Position numbers and translations under genes: made by a program. Below, in pieces: positions 16,240 through 25,839 of a stretch of 42,390 bases of DNA (its first letter is position 1; the number at the start of each line of letters is the position of its first letter). The stretch is taken from the NCBI GenBank assembly GCA_020049615.1, contig JAIFKN010000223.1, positions 1 to 42,390 on the forward strand. Reading direction: 5' to 3'. Below the pieces are notes generated by a model that had not been told where the DNA came from, did no database searches, and saw only the letters and a list, made by a program, of their open reading frames with translations. This DNA comes from a bacterium. Its GTDB lineage: Bacteria; Planctomycetota; UBA11346.

Positions 16240-16307
16240 ACGGCGTCGCCCAGGGGGCGGTGGCCGCAAGCATGTCCAGGCCCGATCTGATCCATGGAGC
16301 GCGTACC

Positions 16308-16484
16308 ATGTTCCGCTGGAGCTTCGTCTTCCTCGCCATCGCCGCGGCCGCCGCGCTCGCGGCCTTCAGCGACCGTTCCGGTGGCGCCATGCACCTGGGC
16401 CTCTACATCGCGATCCTCTGCCTCATCCTTGCCATCGGCGCGGTCCTGCTCCGGCGGCGGGCCGGGTCCGGGAGGAAGCCCTGA
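16308..16484 (+). CDS. Small two-span membrane protein, DUF1328-like
   Basis: The 58-residue protein (MFRWSFVFLAIAAAAALAAFSD...GGAMHLGLYIAILCLILAIGAVLL) has the same opening and span layout as the DUF1328 gene 68 bases upstream and looks like a diverged relative. The central FGFGGIA motif is replaced. GGAG stands 8 bases before the ATG. It ends with a basic tail (RRRAGSGRKP) facing the cytoplasm. Confidence 0.75.
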   Translation: MFRWSFVFLAIAAAAALAAFSDRSGGAMHLGLYIAILCLILAIGAVLLRRRAGSGRKP

Positions 16485-16538
16485 GCCATCCCGCAGACCG
16501 GCGCTCCTGTTCCGCATAACGGGCCTGAGGTCCCGGCG

Positions 16539-16754
16539 TCAGGAGGAGGCGTGGCCTGACCCCAGGGCGCTGGTCGGCCGGCCATGCACGGTAGTCGCAT
16601 GCTGGGCCTGGATGCGCCATTCGGCGTCCAGCCAGTTCCGGACGTCGTCGCCGTCCCGCGAACCATGCCTGGTGAAGATGGCGTAGGCGGCGCACGCGAC
16701 CTCCGCGTGCCGGGTGGAGCGGCAGGGCGGCGCTGGTTCAGGTGGATAATCCAT
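16539..16754 (-). CDS. DUF2934 family small protein, copy 2
   Basis: The 71-residue protein has the DUF2934 core RHAEVACAAYAIFTRHGSRDGDD..NWLDAEWRI with a short Pro-rich N-terminus. It is a paralogue of the gene at 12743 and, like it, has no Shine-Dalgarno and an ATG exactly 38 bases after a regulatory palindrome. It converges with the small membrane protein at 16308. It stands alone on the minus strand, divergent from the glucan synthase. Confidence 0.78.
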   Translation of the reverse strand: MDYPPEPAPPCRSTRHAEVACAAYAIFTRHGSRDGDDVRNWLDAEWRIQAQHATTVHGRPTSALGSGHASS

Positions 16755-16761
16755 GCCCGGC

Positions 16762-16805
16762 AGGATCGCCGCCGCCACGCCCCGCCGCCATGGGGTGAAC
16801 GCCCC
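16762..16805 (-). promoter_or_regulatory. Operator 4 and leaderless promoter of DUF2934 copy 2
   Basis: On the minus strand the site reads GGGGCGTTCACCCC (16805-16792). The -10-like GATCCT lies at 16767-16762, and the ATG at 16754 begins 38 bases after the site. The segment CCCCATGGCGG just after the site is shared with operator 2. Confidence 0.65.
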
Positions 16806-16818
16806 AGCCGCATGCCAT

Positions 16819-16862
16819 GGGGTGTTCACCCCATGGCCGCCGCGGGGCGTCGCCGCCAGGCT
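16819..16862 (+). promoter_or_regulatory. Operator 5 and promoter of the glucan synthase
   Basis: The site GGGGTGTTCACCCC at 16819-16832 is flanked on both sides by CCATGG/CCATGG symmetry, the longest palindrome of this pair. The -10-like CAGGCT is at 16857-16862 and transcription is predicted near 16870, leaving a leader of about 50 bases. The centre is 27 bases from operator 4, which faces the other way. Confidence 0.6.
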
Positions 16863-16922
16863 CACCTGCCATCCGGATGAAGGCCCGACGGTTGGGATCG
16901 ATCATTCCGGACGAACCTGCGG

Positions 16923-19900
16923 ATGCGCCGCGAGGAAGACCGAGGCGTGCCGTTCTCCGTATACGACCTGTCCGACTGGCTGCGGCCGGCGACCGCGCTG
17001 CTGCGGCCGCCGGCGGTGGAGCTCCCGCCCCTGGTCCATGAGCTGTTCGGGCGCGAACAGCTCGAACAGCACGCCAGCGACCTCGGTCAGGCGCATGGCG
17101 AGGTGCGCAGCGGCGGACGCAACCGGCTGCTGCCGCGGTTGGCGGACAATGCGCGCTTCATCGCCGGCGCGCACGGGGCGCTGTCCGAACTCGCCGCGTC
17201 CGGTGGCCGGGTGCCGCCGGCCGGGGAGTGGCTGCTCGACAACCACCCCCTGGTCGAGGAGCAGGCCCGCATCGCCCGCCACCACCTGCCGCGTTCGTAC
17301 AGCCGCGAACTGCCGCTGCTGACCCGGGGAGCGGGCGCCGGGCTGCCGCGGGTCTACGTCATCGCGCTGGAATTCATCACCCATGTCGATGGCTGCATCG
17401 ACAGTGGCATGCTGCGGGCCTTCCTCGCCACCTACCAGGAGCGGCGTCCGCTGTCCCTCGGCGAGCTGTGGGGCCTGCCCATCATGCTGCGGCTCGCGCT
17501 GCTGGAGAGCATGCGCCGGGTCGCCGCGCGCCTGCTCCGCTTCGTCAGCGACCACATCGCGGCGGGCGCCTGGGCCGATCGCCTGGTCGGCGAGGCCGAG
17601 CGCGCCCCGCACGAGGTCATCCTCGCGGTCGCCGATCTCGCCCGCTCGGGGCACGAGCTGAGCAGCCCGTTCGTCGCCGAGCTGCTGCGCCGGCTGCAGG
17701 GCCAGAACCCGGCGGTGGCCCCCGCCCTGTCGTGGATCGAGAGCAGTCTGGTGTCGCGCGGCCTCACCACCGAGGCGGTGGTCCTGCGCGAAAGCTCGCA
17801 GCAGGCTTCGGACCAGATCTCGATCGCCCACGCCATCGGCAGTCTGCGCCAGCTCGACGCGATCGACTGGGACGATTTCGTCGAGGACCAGAGCGCGGTC
17901 GAACGAGTCCTGCGCGGCGATCCAGTCGGGGCCTATGCCGGCATGGCCTTCACCAGCCGCGACCGCTACCGGCATGCGGTCGAGGATGTGGCGCGGCGCT
18001 CGCCGCGCAGCGAGGTGGAGGTCGCCGGCCTGGCCATCGGGCTGGCGTGCGCCGCCCATGCCGCGGGGGACCTTCGGGGCGGGCATGTCGGGGCCTGGCT
18101 GGTCGCCCCTGCCGGCCTGGCGTTGCTGGAGCGGGCGGCGGGCGCACGCCGCCCCTGGCGGCGGCTGCTCCGCGACCTGCTGCGCGCAGCGCCTCTGACC
18201 GCCTATCTCGGCCTGGTGCTGCTGTCCACCTTCGGAGCGGTCGTCCTGCTCGACACGACGGCCGGCAGCCTCGCGTGGTGGCCACGCCTGGCCGTGGCCG
18301 TGCTCGGCGCCCTGGCCGCCAGCGGGCCTGCGCTGGCCCTGGTCAACCGCCTGATCGCCGATGTTGTGCCGCCCTGGCCGGTGCCGCGGCTCGACTTCAG
18401 CGACGGCATACCGTCGCAGCACCGCACGGTGGTGGCGGTGCCTTGCCTGCTGGGCGACGCCGCGGGCATCGACCGGCTGATCGAGCAGCTCGAAGTGCGC
18501 TGGCTCTCCAACCGGGATGCATCGCTGACCTTCGTCCTGCTCTCCGACTTGCGTGACGCCGCAAGCCGGACGCAGCCCGGCGATGCGGCGCTCCTCGAAC
18601 GCGCGCGCACCGGCCTGCAGGCCGCCAACGCCGACCACGGCGCGCACTTCGTCCTGCTGCATCGTGAGCGGGCCTGGAACCCGCAGGCCGGGACCTGGAT
18701 GGGCCCGGAGCGCAAGCGGGGCAAGCTGGCTGAGCTCAACCGCCTGATCCTGAGCGGGGATCGCGGCGCCTTCTCACAGACCGAGGGCGACGTCGAGGGC
18801 CTGCGCGGCGCAAGCTATGTGCTGGTCCTCGATGCCGACACCCAGCTCCCGGGAGGCGCCGCCGCCGAGCTGGTCGGGGCCATGGCCCACCCGCTCAACC
18901 GGCCGGTCATCGATCCGCGCCGCGGCCTGGTGGTCGCCGGGCACGGCCTGATCCAGCCGCGCGTCATGGCGTCGCTGACCAGCGCGGGTTGCTCGTGGTA
19001 CGCCTGGCTTGGAGCCGGAGATGCCGGCATCGATCCCTACGCGCGATCGGTCTCGGATCTCTACCAGGACCTCTTCGACGAGGGTTCGTTCGTCGGCAAG
19101 GGCATCTACGACGTGGCCGCCTTCGAGACCGTCCTCGCCGCCCGCATGCCGGGCAACCGCATCCTTTCGCACGATCTGCTCGAGGGCTGCTACCTGCGCT
19201 CGGCTGGCGACAGCGAGACGCTGCTCTTCGAGGACGTCCCCGCCGGCTATCTCGCCGATGTGGCGCGGCGCCAGCGCTGGACGCGCGGCGACTGGCAGGT
19301 GGCGCGCTGGATCCTGCCGCGCCCGCCGGGTGCGGCAGGCCCGGTCGCCAACCCGCTGTCGGCCCTGTCGCGCTGGAAGCTGGCCGACAACCTGCGCCGC
19401 GGCCTCGCGCCTCTCGCCTGGACGCTGCTGTTCGGTGCCGCCGCCATCGGCTGGATGGGCTGGCCGGCGCTGGCCATGCTGTTCGGCCTGCAGTTGCTGC
19501 CGCCGCTGCTGCCCGTGCTCGGCGCGCTGCTGGCCCTGCCGGGTCGGGCCGGGCTGGCAGCCTGGCTGCGGCAGATCGCGCGGGTGGCGGGGCGCAGCCT
19601 CGCCGGATGGCTCTTCGCCTTCGCCACCCTGCCATACGAGGCGGTATGGAGCGTGGAGGCCGCCGCACGATCGGGTTGGCGGCTGCTGTTCAGCCATCGC
19701 CTGCAGCTGGAATGGATGACCGCGGCCGATGCCGAGCGCGCCGCGCGTACCGATCCCTCCGGCCTGTTCGCGGCGACCTGGCCCGGATGGTTCCTGGGCC
19801 TGGCCATCGCTGCCCTCGCCGCCGTCCTGGGCAGCGGATGGGGCTGGACCGCCGTCTGCCTGCCCTGGCTGCTGGCGCCGTTCGCCGCCTGGATGGCCGG

Positions 19901-22900
19901 GCGGCCGCGCGGCCGCGACGGCCCCGTCCTCACCACCGGGCAGGGGCTCTGGCTCCGCCTCATGGGCCGGCGGACCTGGTCGTGGTTCGAGGACCATGTC
20001 GTCGCCGGGGACGGCCACCTGCCGCCGGACAACACCCAGGAGCGCAGTGGCGATCCCGTCGCCCACCGCACCTCGCCGACCAACATGGGCCTGTCGCTGC
20101 TCGCCGACCTGGCCGCCGCCGACTTCGGCTGGGCCACCACCCCCGGCATGCTCGGACGGCTCGAGGCCGCCATCGCGACGATGGAGCGGCTCGAACGCCA
20201 TCGCGGCCACTTCTACAACTGGTACGACACCCGCGATCTCAGCGTGATGGCGCCGCGCTACGTCTCCACCGTCGACAGCGGCAATCTCGTCGGCCATGTG
20301 CTGGTGCTGCGCCGCGGCCTGCTCGAACTGGGCGATCGTCCCCTGCCGCTGGCGGCGATGGCCGAAGGCCTGCGCGACACCGCCGTGCTGGCCGAGGAGG
20401 CCCTGGATGGAGCCGCAGCCGACGGCCGACGACGCGTGAAGACCGCCTGCGCCGGCCTGATCGCGGCCGGTACGCGGCTGTCCGGGATCCTCGGACCCCT
20501 GGCCGCCCTGCGCGACGCGGCCAGCGCCCTGGCTGCCGATCCGGCAGCCGGCGCCGGCGAGGCCCGTCGCTGGACGGCAGCCCTGGCCAGCGGCAGCGCG
20601 GCCTGGCATGCCTTCCTGATCCAGCTCGCGCCGTGGCTGCTGCTGGGGAAGCCGCCCGGGGCCGCTGGCGAGGCCCTGCTCACCCGCGTCGACCAGGCTG
20701 CGAGCCTGCGCCTGATCGCCGGCCTGCGCCAGGATCTCATCCCGGAACTGGCGGGGGACCCGGACGCGTGGATCGCCGGGCTGCACGCCGCGGTCGAGGG
20801 CGGATCGCGCAGCGCCGCGCTGCTGCTCGAGCGTGCCGCCGTCCTGGCGGCGCGCTGCGAGGATATCGCCGACGCCGACTTCTCCTTCCTCTTCGACGCC
20901 GAGCGCGAGCTCCTGATCATCGGCTGCAATGTCGGCGAGCAGCGCCGCGACAGCGGTACCTATGACCTGCTGGCGAGCGAAGCCCGGCTGGTCAGCTATG
21001 TCGGCATCGCCGTGGGCCAGTTGCCGCAGCGGCACTGGTTCCGGCTCGGCCGACTGATCGCCGACTGCGAAGGCGGCCGGGCTCTGGTCTCGTGGTCGGG
21101 ATCGATGTTCGAATACCTGATGCCCAGCCTGGTGATGCCCGACCATCCGGGGACGCTGCTCGAGGCGACCAACCGCGCTGTGGTGCGCAGCCAGATCGCC
21201 TACGGCCGCGCGCGCGGCGTGCCGTGGGGCGTCTCGGAATCGGGCTACCTGCTGATCGATCAGCATCAGAATTACCAGTACCGCGCCTTCGGCGTGCCCG
21301 GCCTCGGGCTCAAGCGCGGCCTGGGCGATGATCTGGTCATCGCTCCCTACGCCTCGGTCCTGGCCCTGATGGTCGCGCCGGTCGAGGCCTGCGCCAACCT
21401 GGCGCGCCTGGTGGCCGAAGGCCGCGATGGGCCTTACGGCCTCTACGAAGCGATCGACTGCACGCCCAGCCGCCTGCCGCATGGCCAGGATTCGGCAACC
21501 GTGCGGCAGTACATGGCCCACCACCAGGGCATGTCGCTGCTCGCCCTGGCCAAGGTCCTGCTCGGGGCGCCGATGCAGCGGCGCTTCCGCGCCGACCTCC
21601 GGCTGCGCGCCGCCGATCTGCTGCTGCACGAGCGCGTGCCGCATCTCGCCGGTTCCATCCGGCTGCACGAGGGCGACGTCGAGTCCGCGCAGCGTCCACC
21701 TGGGGAGGCGGCCGCGCCGCTGCGCGTGCTGGATTCGCCCCGCGCCGCAGGCGAGGTCAACCTGCTGTCCAATGGCCGCTATCAGGTGATGGTCGGCGCC
21801 GGCGGCGGCGGCTGGTCGCGCTGGCGCGACCTGGCGGTGACCCGCTGGCGCGAGGATCCGACCCTCGAGGACCACGGCCTCTTCTGCTACCTCCGCGATG
21901 TCGCGAGCGGCCGCTGCTGGTCCACCACCTGGCAGCCTACCCAGCTCGAACCGGACGGCCACCAGGCGGTCTTCACCCAGGCCAAGGCCGAGTTCCACCG
22001 CGTCGATGGCGACATCGAGACGCATACCGAGATCGCGGTGTCGCCCGAGGACGATGTCGAGGTCCGCCGCGTGGTGCTGCGCAACCGCTCGCGCTTCGAG
22101 CGCATCATCGAGCTCACCACCTATGCCGAGGTGGTGCTCGCGCCGCAGGCCGCCGACGCCGGCCATCCGGCCTTCTCCAGCCTGTTCGTCCATACCGAGG
22201 CGGCCGGCGACGGCGTCCTGCTCGCTACGCGCCGGCCGCGCCGGAGCGATGAGCGCCCTCCCTGGCTGGTGCATCTGGTCAACACGGCCTGCCCCGAGGA
22301 GGCTTCGCCGTCGTTCGAGACCGACCGGGCCGCCTTCATCGGCCGCGGCCGCAGCGTCGCCGATCCGGCGGCCCTGGCCACGGCCGGCCGGCTGGCCGGC
22401 GGGGTCGGCGCCGTGCTCGACCCGATCGTCGCCATCCGCCGCGTCCTGCGCATCCCCGGCGAAGGCGAGGCCACCGTCGATGTCGTGCTCGGGGTCGCCG
22501 AGACGCGCGAGGCGGCCGGGGCCCTGGCGACGCGCTACCGCGAAACACGCTTCGCCGAGCGCGTGTTCCAGCTCGCCTGGACCCAGGCCCAGGTCGCCCT
22601 GCGCCTGCTCAACGTCAGCGAACGCGATGCGCAGGTCTACGCCCGGCTGGCCGGCGGCATCGTCCATGCGGCGCAGCACCGCCGGGCCGCGGCCGCCGTG
22701 CTCGCCCGCAACCGCCGTGGACAGGCCGCCCTGTGGGTCTACGGCATCTCCGGGGATCTGCCGATCCTCCTGGTCCGCATCGCCGACGCCGAGCGCATCG
22801 ACCTGGTTCGCGACGCGGTGCAGGCTCATGCCTGGTTCCGCGCCAAGGGCCTCGCGGTCGAGCTGGTGGTGCTGATCGAGGATCCCTCCTCGTACCGCCA

Positions 22901-25589
22901 GGCGCTGTTCGACGCGGTCATGGGGCTGATCGCCTCCGGCCACGAGGCGACCCAGATCGACCGACCGGGCGGGATCTTCGTCCGCCGCGGCGACCAGATG
23001 CCCGAGGACGACCGGATCCTCTTCCAGGCCATGGCCCGGGTGGTGATGAGCGACCAGGCCGGCACCTTCGCCGAGCAGGCCGAGCGCCGCCCGCGCGGTC
23101 CTGCGCCCGTGCCTGGCCTCGCCAGGCGTCCGGTCCGCGCCGCCGATGCCGCGCCGCCGGTGCAGCGAGACGACCTGATCTTCCGCAACGCGCATGGGGG
23201 CTTCACCGGCGACGGCCGCGAGTACGTCGTGGTGCTGAATGCCGGCGCCACCACCCCGGCGCCCTGGGTCAACGTGCTGGCGAACGAGCACTTCGGCACC
23301 CTGGTCAGCGAACGCGGCTCGGCCTACACTTGGCTGGAGAACAGCCACGAGTACCGGTTGACCCCATGGCGCAATGATCCGGTCGGCGACGGCGGCGGCG
23401 AGGCGTTCTGGATCCGCGATGAGGACAGCGGCCGCTACTGGTCGCCAACCCACGGGCCGGCGGGCGGGACGGGGGGCTGGATCGTCCGCCATGGCCTCGG
23501 CTACAGCGTCTTCGAGCACCGCGAGGAAGGCATCGCCAGCGAGTGCTGGCACTACGTCGCCGCCGACGCCCCGGTGAAGCTCGTTTCGATCCGCCTGCGC
23601 AACCTCGGTTCCCGCACCCGGCGGCTGGCGGTCGCCGGCTACTGGGAGTGGGTGCTGGGCGAGCTGCGCGGACGCAACCTGATGCACATCGTCACCGAGA
23701 TCGATGGCCGCAGCGGCGCCCTGCTGGCGCGCAATCCGTACCATCCCGACTTCCCCGGCCGCATCGCCTTCGCCGACTGCAGCGAGCCGCAGCGCTCGTG
23801 CACCGGCGATCGGGCCGAGATGCTCGGACGCGGCGGCTCGCTGGAGCGGCCGCGCGGACTGGCGCTGACCCGCCTGTCGGACCGCGTCGGCGCCGGGCTC
23901 GATCCCTGCGCCGCCCTGCTCGTGCCGATCGAGCTGCCGCCCGGCGAGGAGCGCGAGATCGTCTTCGTGCTCGGCGTCGGCAGCGACGCCGACGATGTGC
24001 AGCAGCTGATCCAGCGGTTCCGCGGGGTCGGCAGCGCGAGGCGCGCCCTGGAGCAGGTCTGGGAGCATTGGAAGCGCCACGTCGGGGCGATCCAGGTCGA
24101 GACGCCCGACCCCTCGGTGGACGTGCTCGCCAACGGCTGGCTGCCCTACCAGGTCCTCGCCTGCCGCATGTGGGCGCGCACCGGGTTCTACCAATCCGGC
24201 GGCGCCTACGGCTTCCGCGACCAGTTGCAGGACGCCATGGCGCTGCTGCCTGCCGCGCCCGGTCTGGTCAGGGCGCATCTGCTGCGCGCCGCTGCCCGCC
24301 AGTTCCGTGAAGGCGATGTCCAGCACTGGTGGCACCCCCCGGCAAACCGCGGGGTGCGCACGCGGATCAGCGATGACTACCTCTGGCTGCCCTATGCCGC
24401 GGCCCATTACGCGCTGGTTACCGCCGACACCGGCGTGTTCGACGAACCCGTGCCGTTCATCGAAGGCCGCCAGCTGCGGCCCGACGAGGAGTCATGCTTC
24501 GATCTGCCGATGGTCACCGGCGACCGCGCCCCGCTGTATGAGCATTGCCGCCTGGCCCTCGACCGGGCCTGCGGCCTGCTCGGGGCGCACGGCCTGCCGC
24601 TGATCGGCGGCGGCGACTGGAACGACGGCATGAACCTGGTCGGCGAGCACGGCCGGGGCGAGAGCGTCTGGCTGGGCTGGTTCCTCGCCGACTGCCTGCG
24701 GCGGTTCGCCCCGGTGGCGCAGGCGCGCGGCGATGCCGCCGCCGCCGGGCGCTGGCTGGTGGCCGCGACCGCGCTGGCGGCGGCGATCGAAACGGAAGCC
24801 TGGGACGGCGACTGGTACCGGCGCGCCTGGTTCGACGATGGTCGTGTCCTCGGTTCGGCGTCCTCGCCGGCCTGCCGCATCGACTCGCTGCCGCAGAGCT
24901 GGGCGGTGCTATCCGGCGCCGGGGATGCGGCGCGGGCGCGGCACGCCCTGGACCAGGTCGATGCCCGGCTGGTCGACCGCCAGGCGCGCCTGATCCGCCT
25001 GTTCGATCCGCCCTTCGACGGGCCGGAGCTCGAACCGGGCTACATCAAGGGCTACCCCCCGGGGGTGCGCGAGAATGGCGGGCAATACACCCACGCCGCC
25101 GTCTGGGTCGCCATGGCCTTCGCCCGTGCCGGCCAGTCGGCCAAGGCCTGGGAGCTCTTCGCCCTGCTCAATCCGGTGAACCATGGCCGTTTCGCGGCCG
25201 CCGCCGCGCTCTACCGCGTCGAGCCATACGTCGTGTCGGCCGACATCTATGGCGCCGCGCCGCACCTCGGACAGGGCGGCTGGAGCTGGTACACCGGGTC
25301 GGCGGGGTGGCTGCACCGGCTGCTCATCGAGGATCTGCTCGGCGTGCGGCGCGAAGGCGACCGCCTGCTGCTGACCCCGCGGCCGCCTCCCGGATGGGCT
25401 GGCTACACCGTGCATTACCGCCATTACCGCACCGTCTACCACCTCGTGGTGAGCTGCGTCGGCGGCAGCGTCATGCGCCGTATGCGGATCGATGGGCACG
25501 ACGCTCCTCCCGGTTCGGTCCCGCTGGTCGACGACGGCCAGGAGCATCGCGTCGAGCTCGAACTGGGCGCCGTCAGCGACGGCGGCTGA
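16923..25589 (+). CDS. ndvB: Cyclic beta-1,2-glucan synthase (NdvB/ChvB-like)
   Basis: The 2888-residue protein matches the family's usual size of about 2800. Membrane spans lie near residues 420-480 and 820-1000. The GT84 glycosyltransferase part sits around 480-800, with DADTQLPGG near 636, FVGKGIYD, HDLLEG and RRQRWTRGDWQ near 780. The C-terminal third is a GH94 phosphorylase-like region with YQSGGAYGFRDQLQD and the catalytic GGGDWNDGMN near 2562. It makes osmoregulated cyclic glucan from UDP-glucose at the inner membrane. No Shine-Dalgarno precedes the ATG at 16923; a GTG at 16947 has AGGAAG 8 bases upstream and may be the true start. Its end overlaps the convergent yqjK-like gene by 17 bases. 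Confidence 0.93.
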   Translation: MRREEDRGVPFSVYDLSDWLRPATALLRPPAVELPPLVHELFGREQLEQHASDLGQAHGEVRSGGRNRLLPRLADNARFIAGAHGALSELAASGGRVPPAGEWLLDNHPLVEEQARIARHHLPRSYSRELPLLTRGAGAGLPRVYVIALEFITHVDGCIDSGMLRAFLATYQERRPLSLGELWGLPIMLRLALLESMRRVAARLLRFVSDHIAAGAWADRLVGEAERAPHEVILAVADLARSGHELSSPFVAELLRRLQGQNPAVAPALSWIESSLVSRGLTTEAVVLRESSQQASDQISIAHAIGSLRQLDAIDWDDFVEDQSAVERVLRGDPVGAYAGMAFTSRDRYRHAVEDVARRSPRSEVEVAGLAIGLACAAHAAGDLRGGHVGAWLVAPAGLALLERAAGARRPWRRLLRDLLRAAPLTAYLGLVLLSTFGAVVLLDTTAGSLAWWPRLAVAVLGALAASGPALALVNRLIADVVPPWPVPRLDFSDGIPSQHRTVVAVPCLLGDAAGIDRLIEQLEVRWLSNRDASLTFVLLSDLRDAASRTQPGDAALLERARTGLQAANADHGAHFVLLHRERAWNPQAGTWMGPERKRGKLAELNRLILSGDRGAFSQTEGDVEGLRGASYVLVLDADTQLPGGAAAELVGAMAHPLNRPVIDPRRGLVVAGHGLIQPRVMASLTSAGCSWYAWLGAGDAGIDPYARSVSDLYQDLFDEGSFVGKGIYDVAAFETVLAARMPGNRILSHDLLEGCYLRSAGDSETLLFEDVPAGYLADVARRQRWTRGDWQVARWILPRPPGAAGPVANPLSALSRWKLADNLRRGLAPLAWTLLFGAAAIGWMGWPALAMLFGLQLLPPLLPVLGALLALPGRAGLAAWLRQIARVAGRSLAGWLFAFATLPYEAVWSVEAAARSGWRLLFSHRLQLEWMTAADAERAARTDPSGLFAATWPGWFLGLAIAALAAVLGSGWGWTAVCLPWLLAPFAAWMAGRPRGRDGPVLTTGQGLWLRLMGRRTWSWFEDHVVAGDGHLPPDNTQERSGDPVAHRTSPTNMGLSLLADLAAADFGWATTPGMLGRLEAAIATMERLERHRGHFYNWYDTRDLSVMAPRYVSTVDSGNLVGHVLVLRRGLLELGDRPLPLAAMAEGLRDTAVLAEEALDGAAADGRRRVKTACAGLIAAGTRLSGILGPLAALRDAASALAADPAAGAGEARRWTAALASGSAAWHAFLIQLAPWLLLGKPPGAAGEALLTRVDQAASLRLIAGLRQDLIPELAGDPDAWIAGLHAAVEGGSRSAALLLERAAVLAARCEDIADADFSFLFDAERELLIIGCNVGEQRRDSGTYDLLASEARLVSYVGIAVGQLPQRHWFRLGRLIADCEGGRALVSWSGSMFEYLMPSLVMPDHPGTLLEATNRAVVRSQIAYGRARGVPWGVSESGYLLIDQHQNYQYRAFGVPGLGLKRGLGDDLVIAPYASVLALMVAPVEACANLARLVAEGRDGPYGLYEAIDCTPSRLPHGQDSATVRQYMAHHQGMSLLALAKVLLGAPMQRRFRADLRLRAADLLLHERVPHLAGSIRLHEGDVESAQRPPGEAAAPLRVLDSPRAAGEVNLLSNGRYQVMVGAGGGGWSRWRDLAVTRWREDPTLEDHGLFCYLRDVASGRCWSTTWQPTQLEPDGHQAVFTQAKAEFHRVDGDIETHTEIAVSPEDDVEVRRVVLRNRSRFERIIELTTYAEVVLAPQAADAGHPAFSSLFVHTEAAGDGVLLATRRPRRSDERPPWLVHLVNTACPEEASPSFETDRAAFIGRGRSVADPAALATAGRLAGGVGAVLDPIVAIRRVLRIPGEGEATVDVVLGVAETREAAGALATRYRETRFAERVFQLAWTQAQVALRLLNVSERDAQVYARLAGGIVHAAQHRRAAAAVLARNRRGQAALWVYGISGDLPILLVRIADAERIDLVRDAVQAHAWFRAKGLAVELVVLIEDPSSYRQALFDAVMGLIASGHEATQIDRPGGIFVRRGDQMPEDDRILFQAMARVVMSDQAGTFAEQAERRPRGPAPVPGLARRPVRAADAAPPVQRDDLIFRNAHGGFTGDGREYVVVLNAGATTPAPWVNVLANEHFGTLVSERGSAYTWLENSHEYRLTPWRNDPVGDGGGEAFWIRDEDSGRYWSPTHGPAGGTGGWIVRHGLGYSVFEHREEGIASECWHYVAADAPVKLVSIRLRNLGSRTRRLAVAGYWEWVLGELRGRNLMHIVTEIDGRSGALLARNPYHPDFPGRIAFADCSEPQRSCTGDRAEMLGRGGSLERPRGLALTRLSDRVGAGLDPCAALLVPIELPPGEEREIVFVLGVGSDADDVQQLIQRFRGVGSARRALEQVWEHWKRHVGAIQVETPDPSVDVLANGWLPYQVLACRMWARTGFYQSGGAYGFRDQLQDAMALLPAAPGLVRAHLLRAAARQFREGDVQHWWHPPANRGVRTRISDDYLWLPYAAAHYALVTADTGVFDEPVPFIEGRQLRPDEESCFDLPMVTGDRAPLYEHCRLALDRACGLLGAHGLPLIGGGDWNDGMNLVGEHGRGESVWLGWFLADCLRRFAPVAQARGDAAAAGRWLVAATALAAAIETEAWDGDWYRRAWFDDGRVLGSASSPACRIDSLPQSWAVLSGAGDAARARHALDQVDARLVDRQARLIRLFDPPFDGPELEPGYIKGYPPGVRENGGQYTHAAVWVAMAFARAGQSAKAWELFALLNPVNHGRFAAAAALYRVEPYVVSADIYGAAPHLGQGGWSWYTGSAGWLHRLLIEDLLGVRREGDRLLLTPRPPPGWAGYTVHYRHYRTVYHLVVSCVGGSVMRRMRIDGHDAPPGSVPLVDDGQEHRVELELGAVSDGG

Positions 25590-25839
25590 ACATCTGCCAG
25601 AGCGTGGTGCCCAGCGAGAGCGCGCTGCCGAACAGGGCCAGGCTGCCTCCAGCCGGAGGCGGCGATCGGCCGGATCCGAACACGGCAGCGAGCGAGGAGA
25701 GCAGCGTCCCGACCCGCGTGGCGCCAGTCGCGATGTCGGCCACACCGCTGCCCCGGCTGGCCAGCGAACTGGCCAGCCGGGCGCGGTTGAGTTCGCTTTC
25801 CGCGATGAGCAGGCGCTTCCGCGCTTCGAGGGCATTCAT
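25573..25839 (-). CDS. YqjK-like small protein
   Basis: The 88-residue protein has a basic N-terminal helix (ALEARKRLLIAESELNRARLA) and a weakly hydrophobic C-terminal half ending in FSRRR. Sequence likeness to E. coli YqjK is modest, but its position as third gene after DUF883 and holin-like genes is the same. Its ATG overlaps the stop of the holin-like gene (ATGA). Confidence 0.65.
   Translation of the reverse strand: MNALEARKRLLIAESELNRARLASSLASRGSGVADIATGATRVGTLLSSLAAVFGSGRSPPPAGGSLALFGSALSLGTTLWQMFSRRR

Noticed and set aside
16877..17041. Small gene starting at 16877 just after operator 5
   Set aside because: It overlaps the glucan synthase in another frame, is Arg/Ala/Pro-rich and shows no family pattern.
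18774..24407. Long minus-strand open frame of more than 1800 codons
   Set aside because: It mirrors the glucan synthase gene; GC-rich third positions keep the antisense frame open and its composition is not protein-like.
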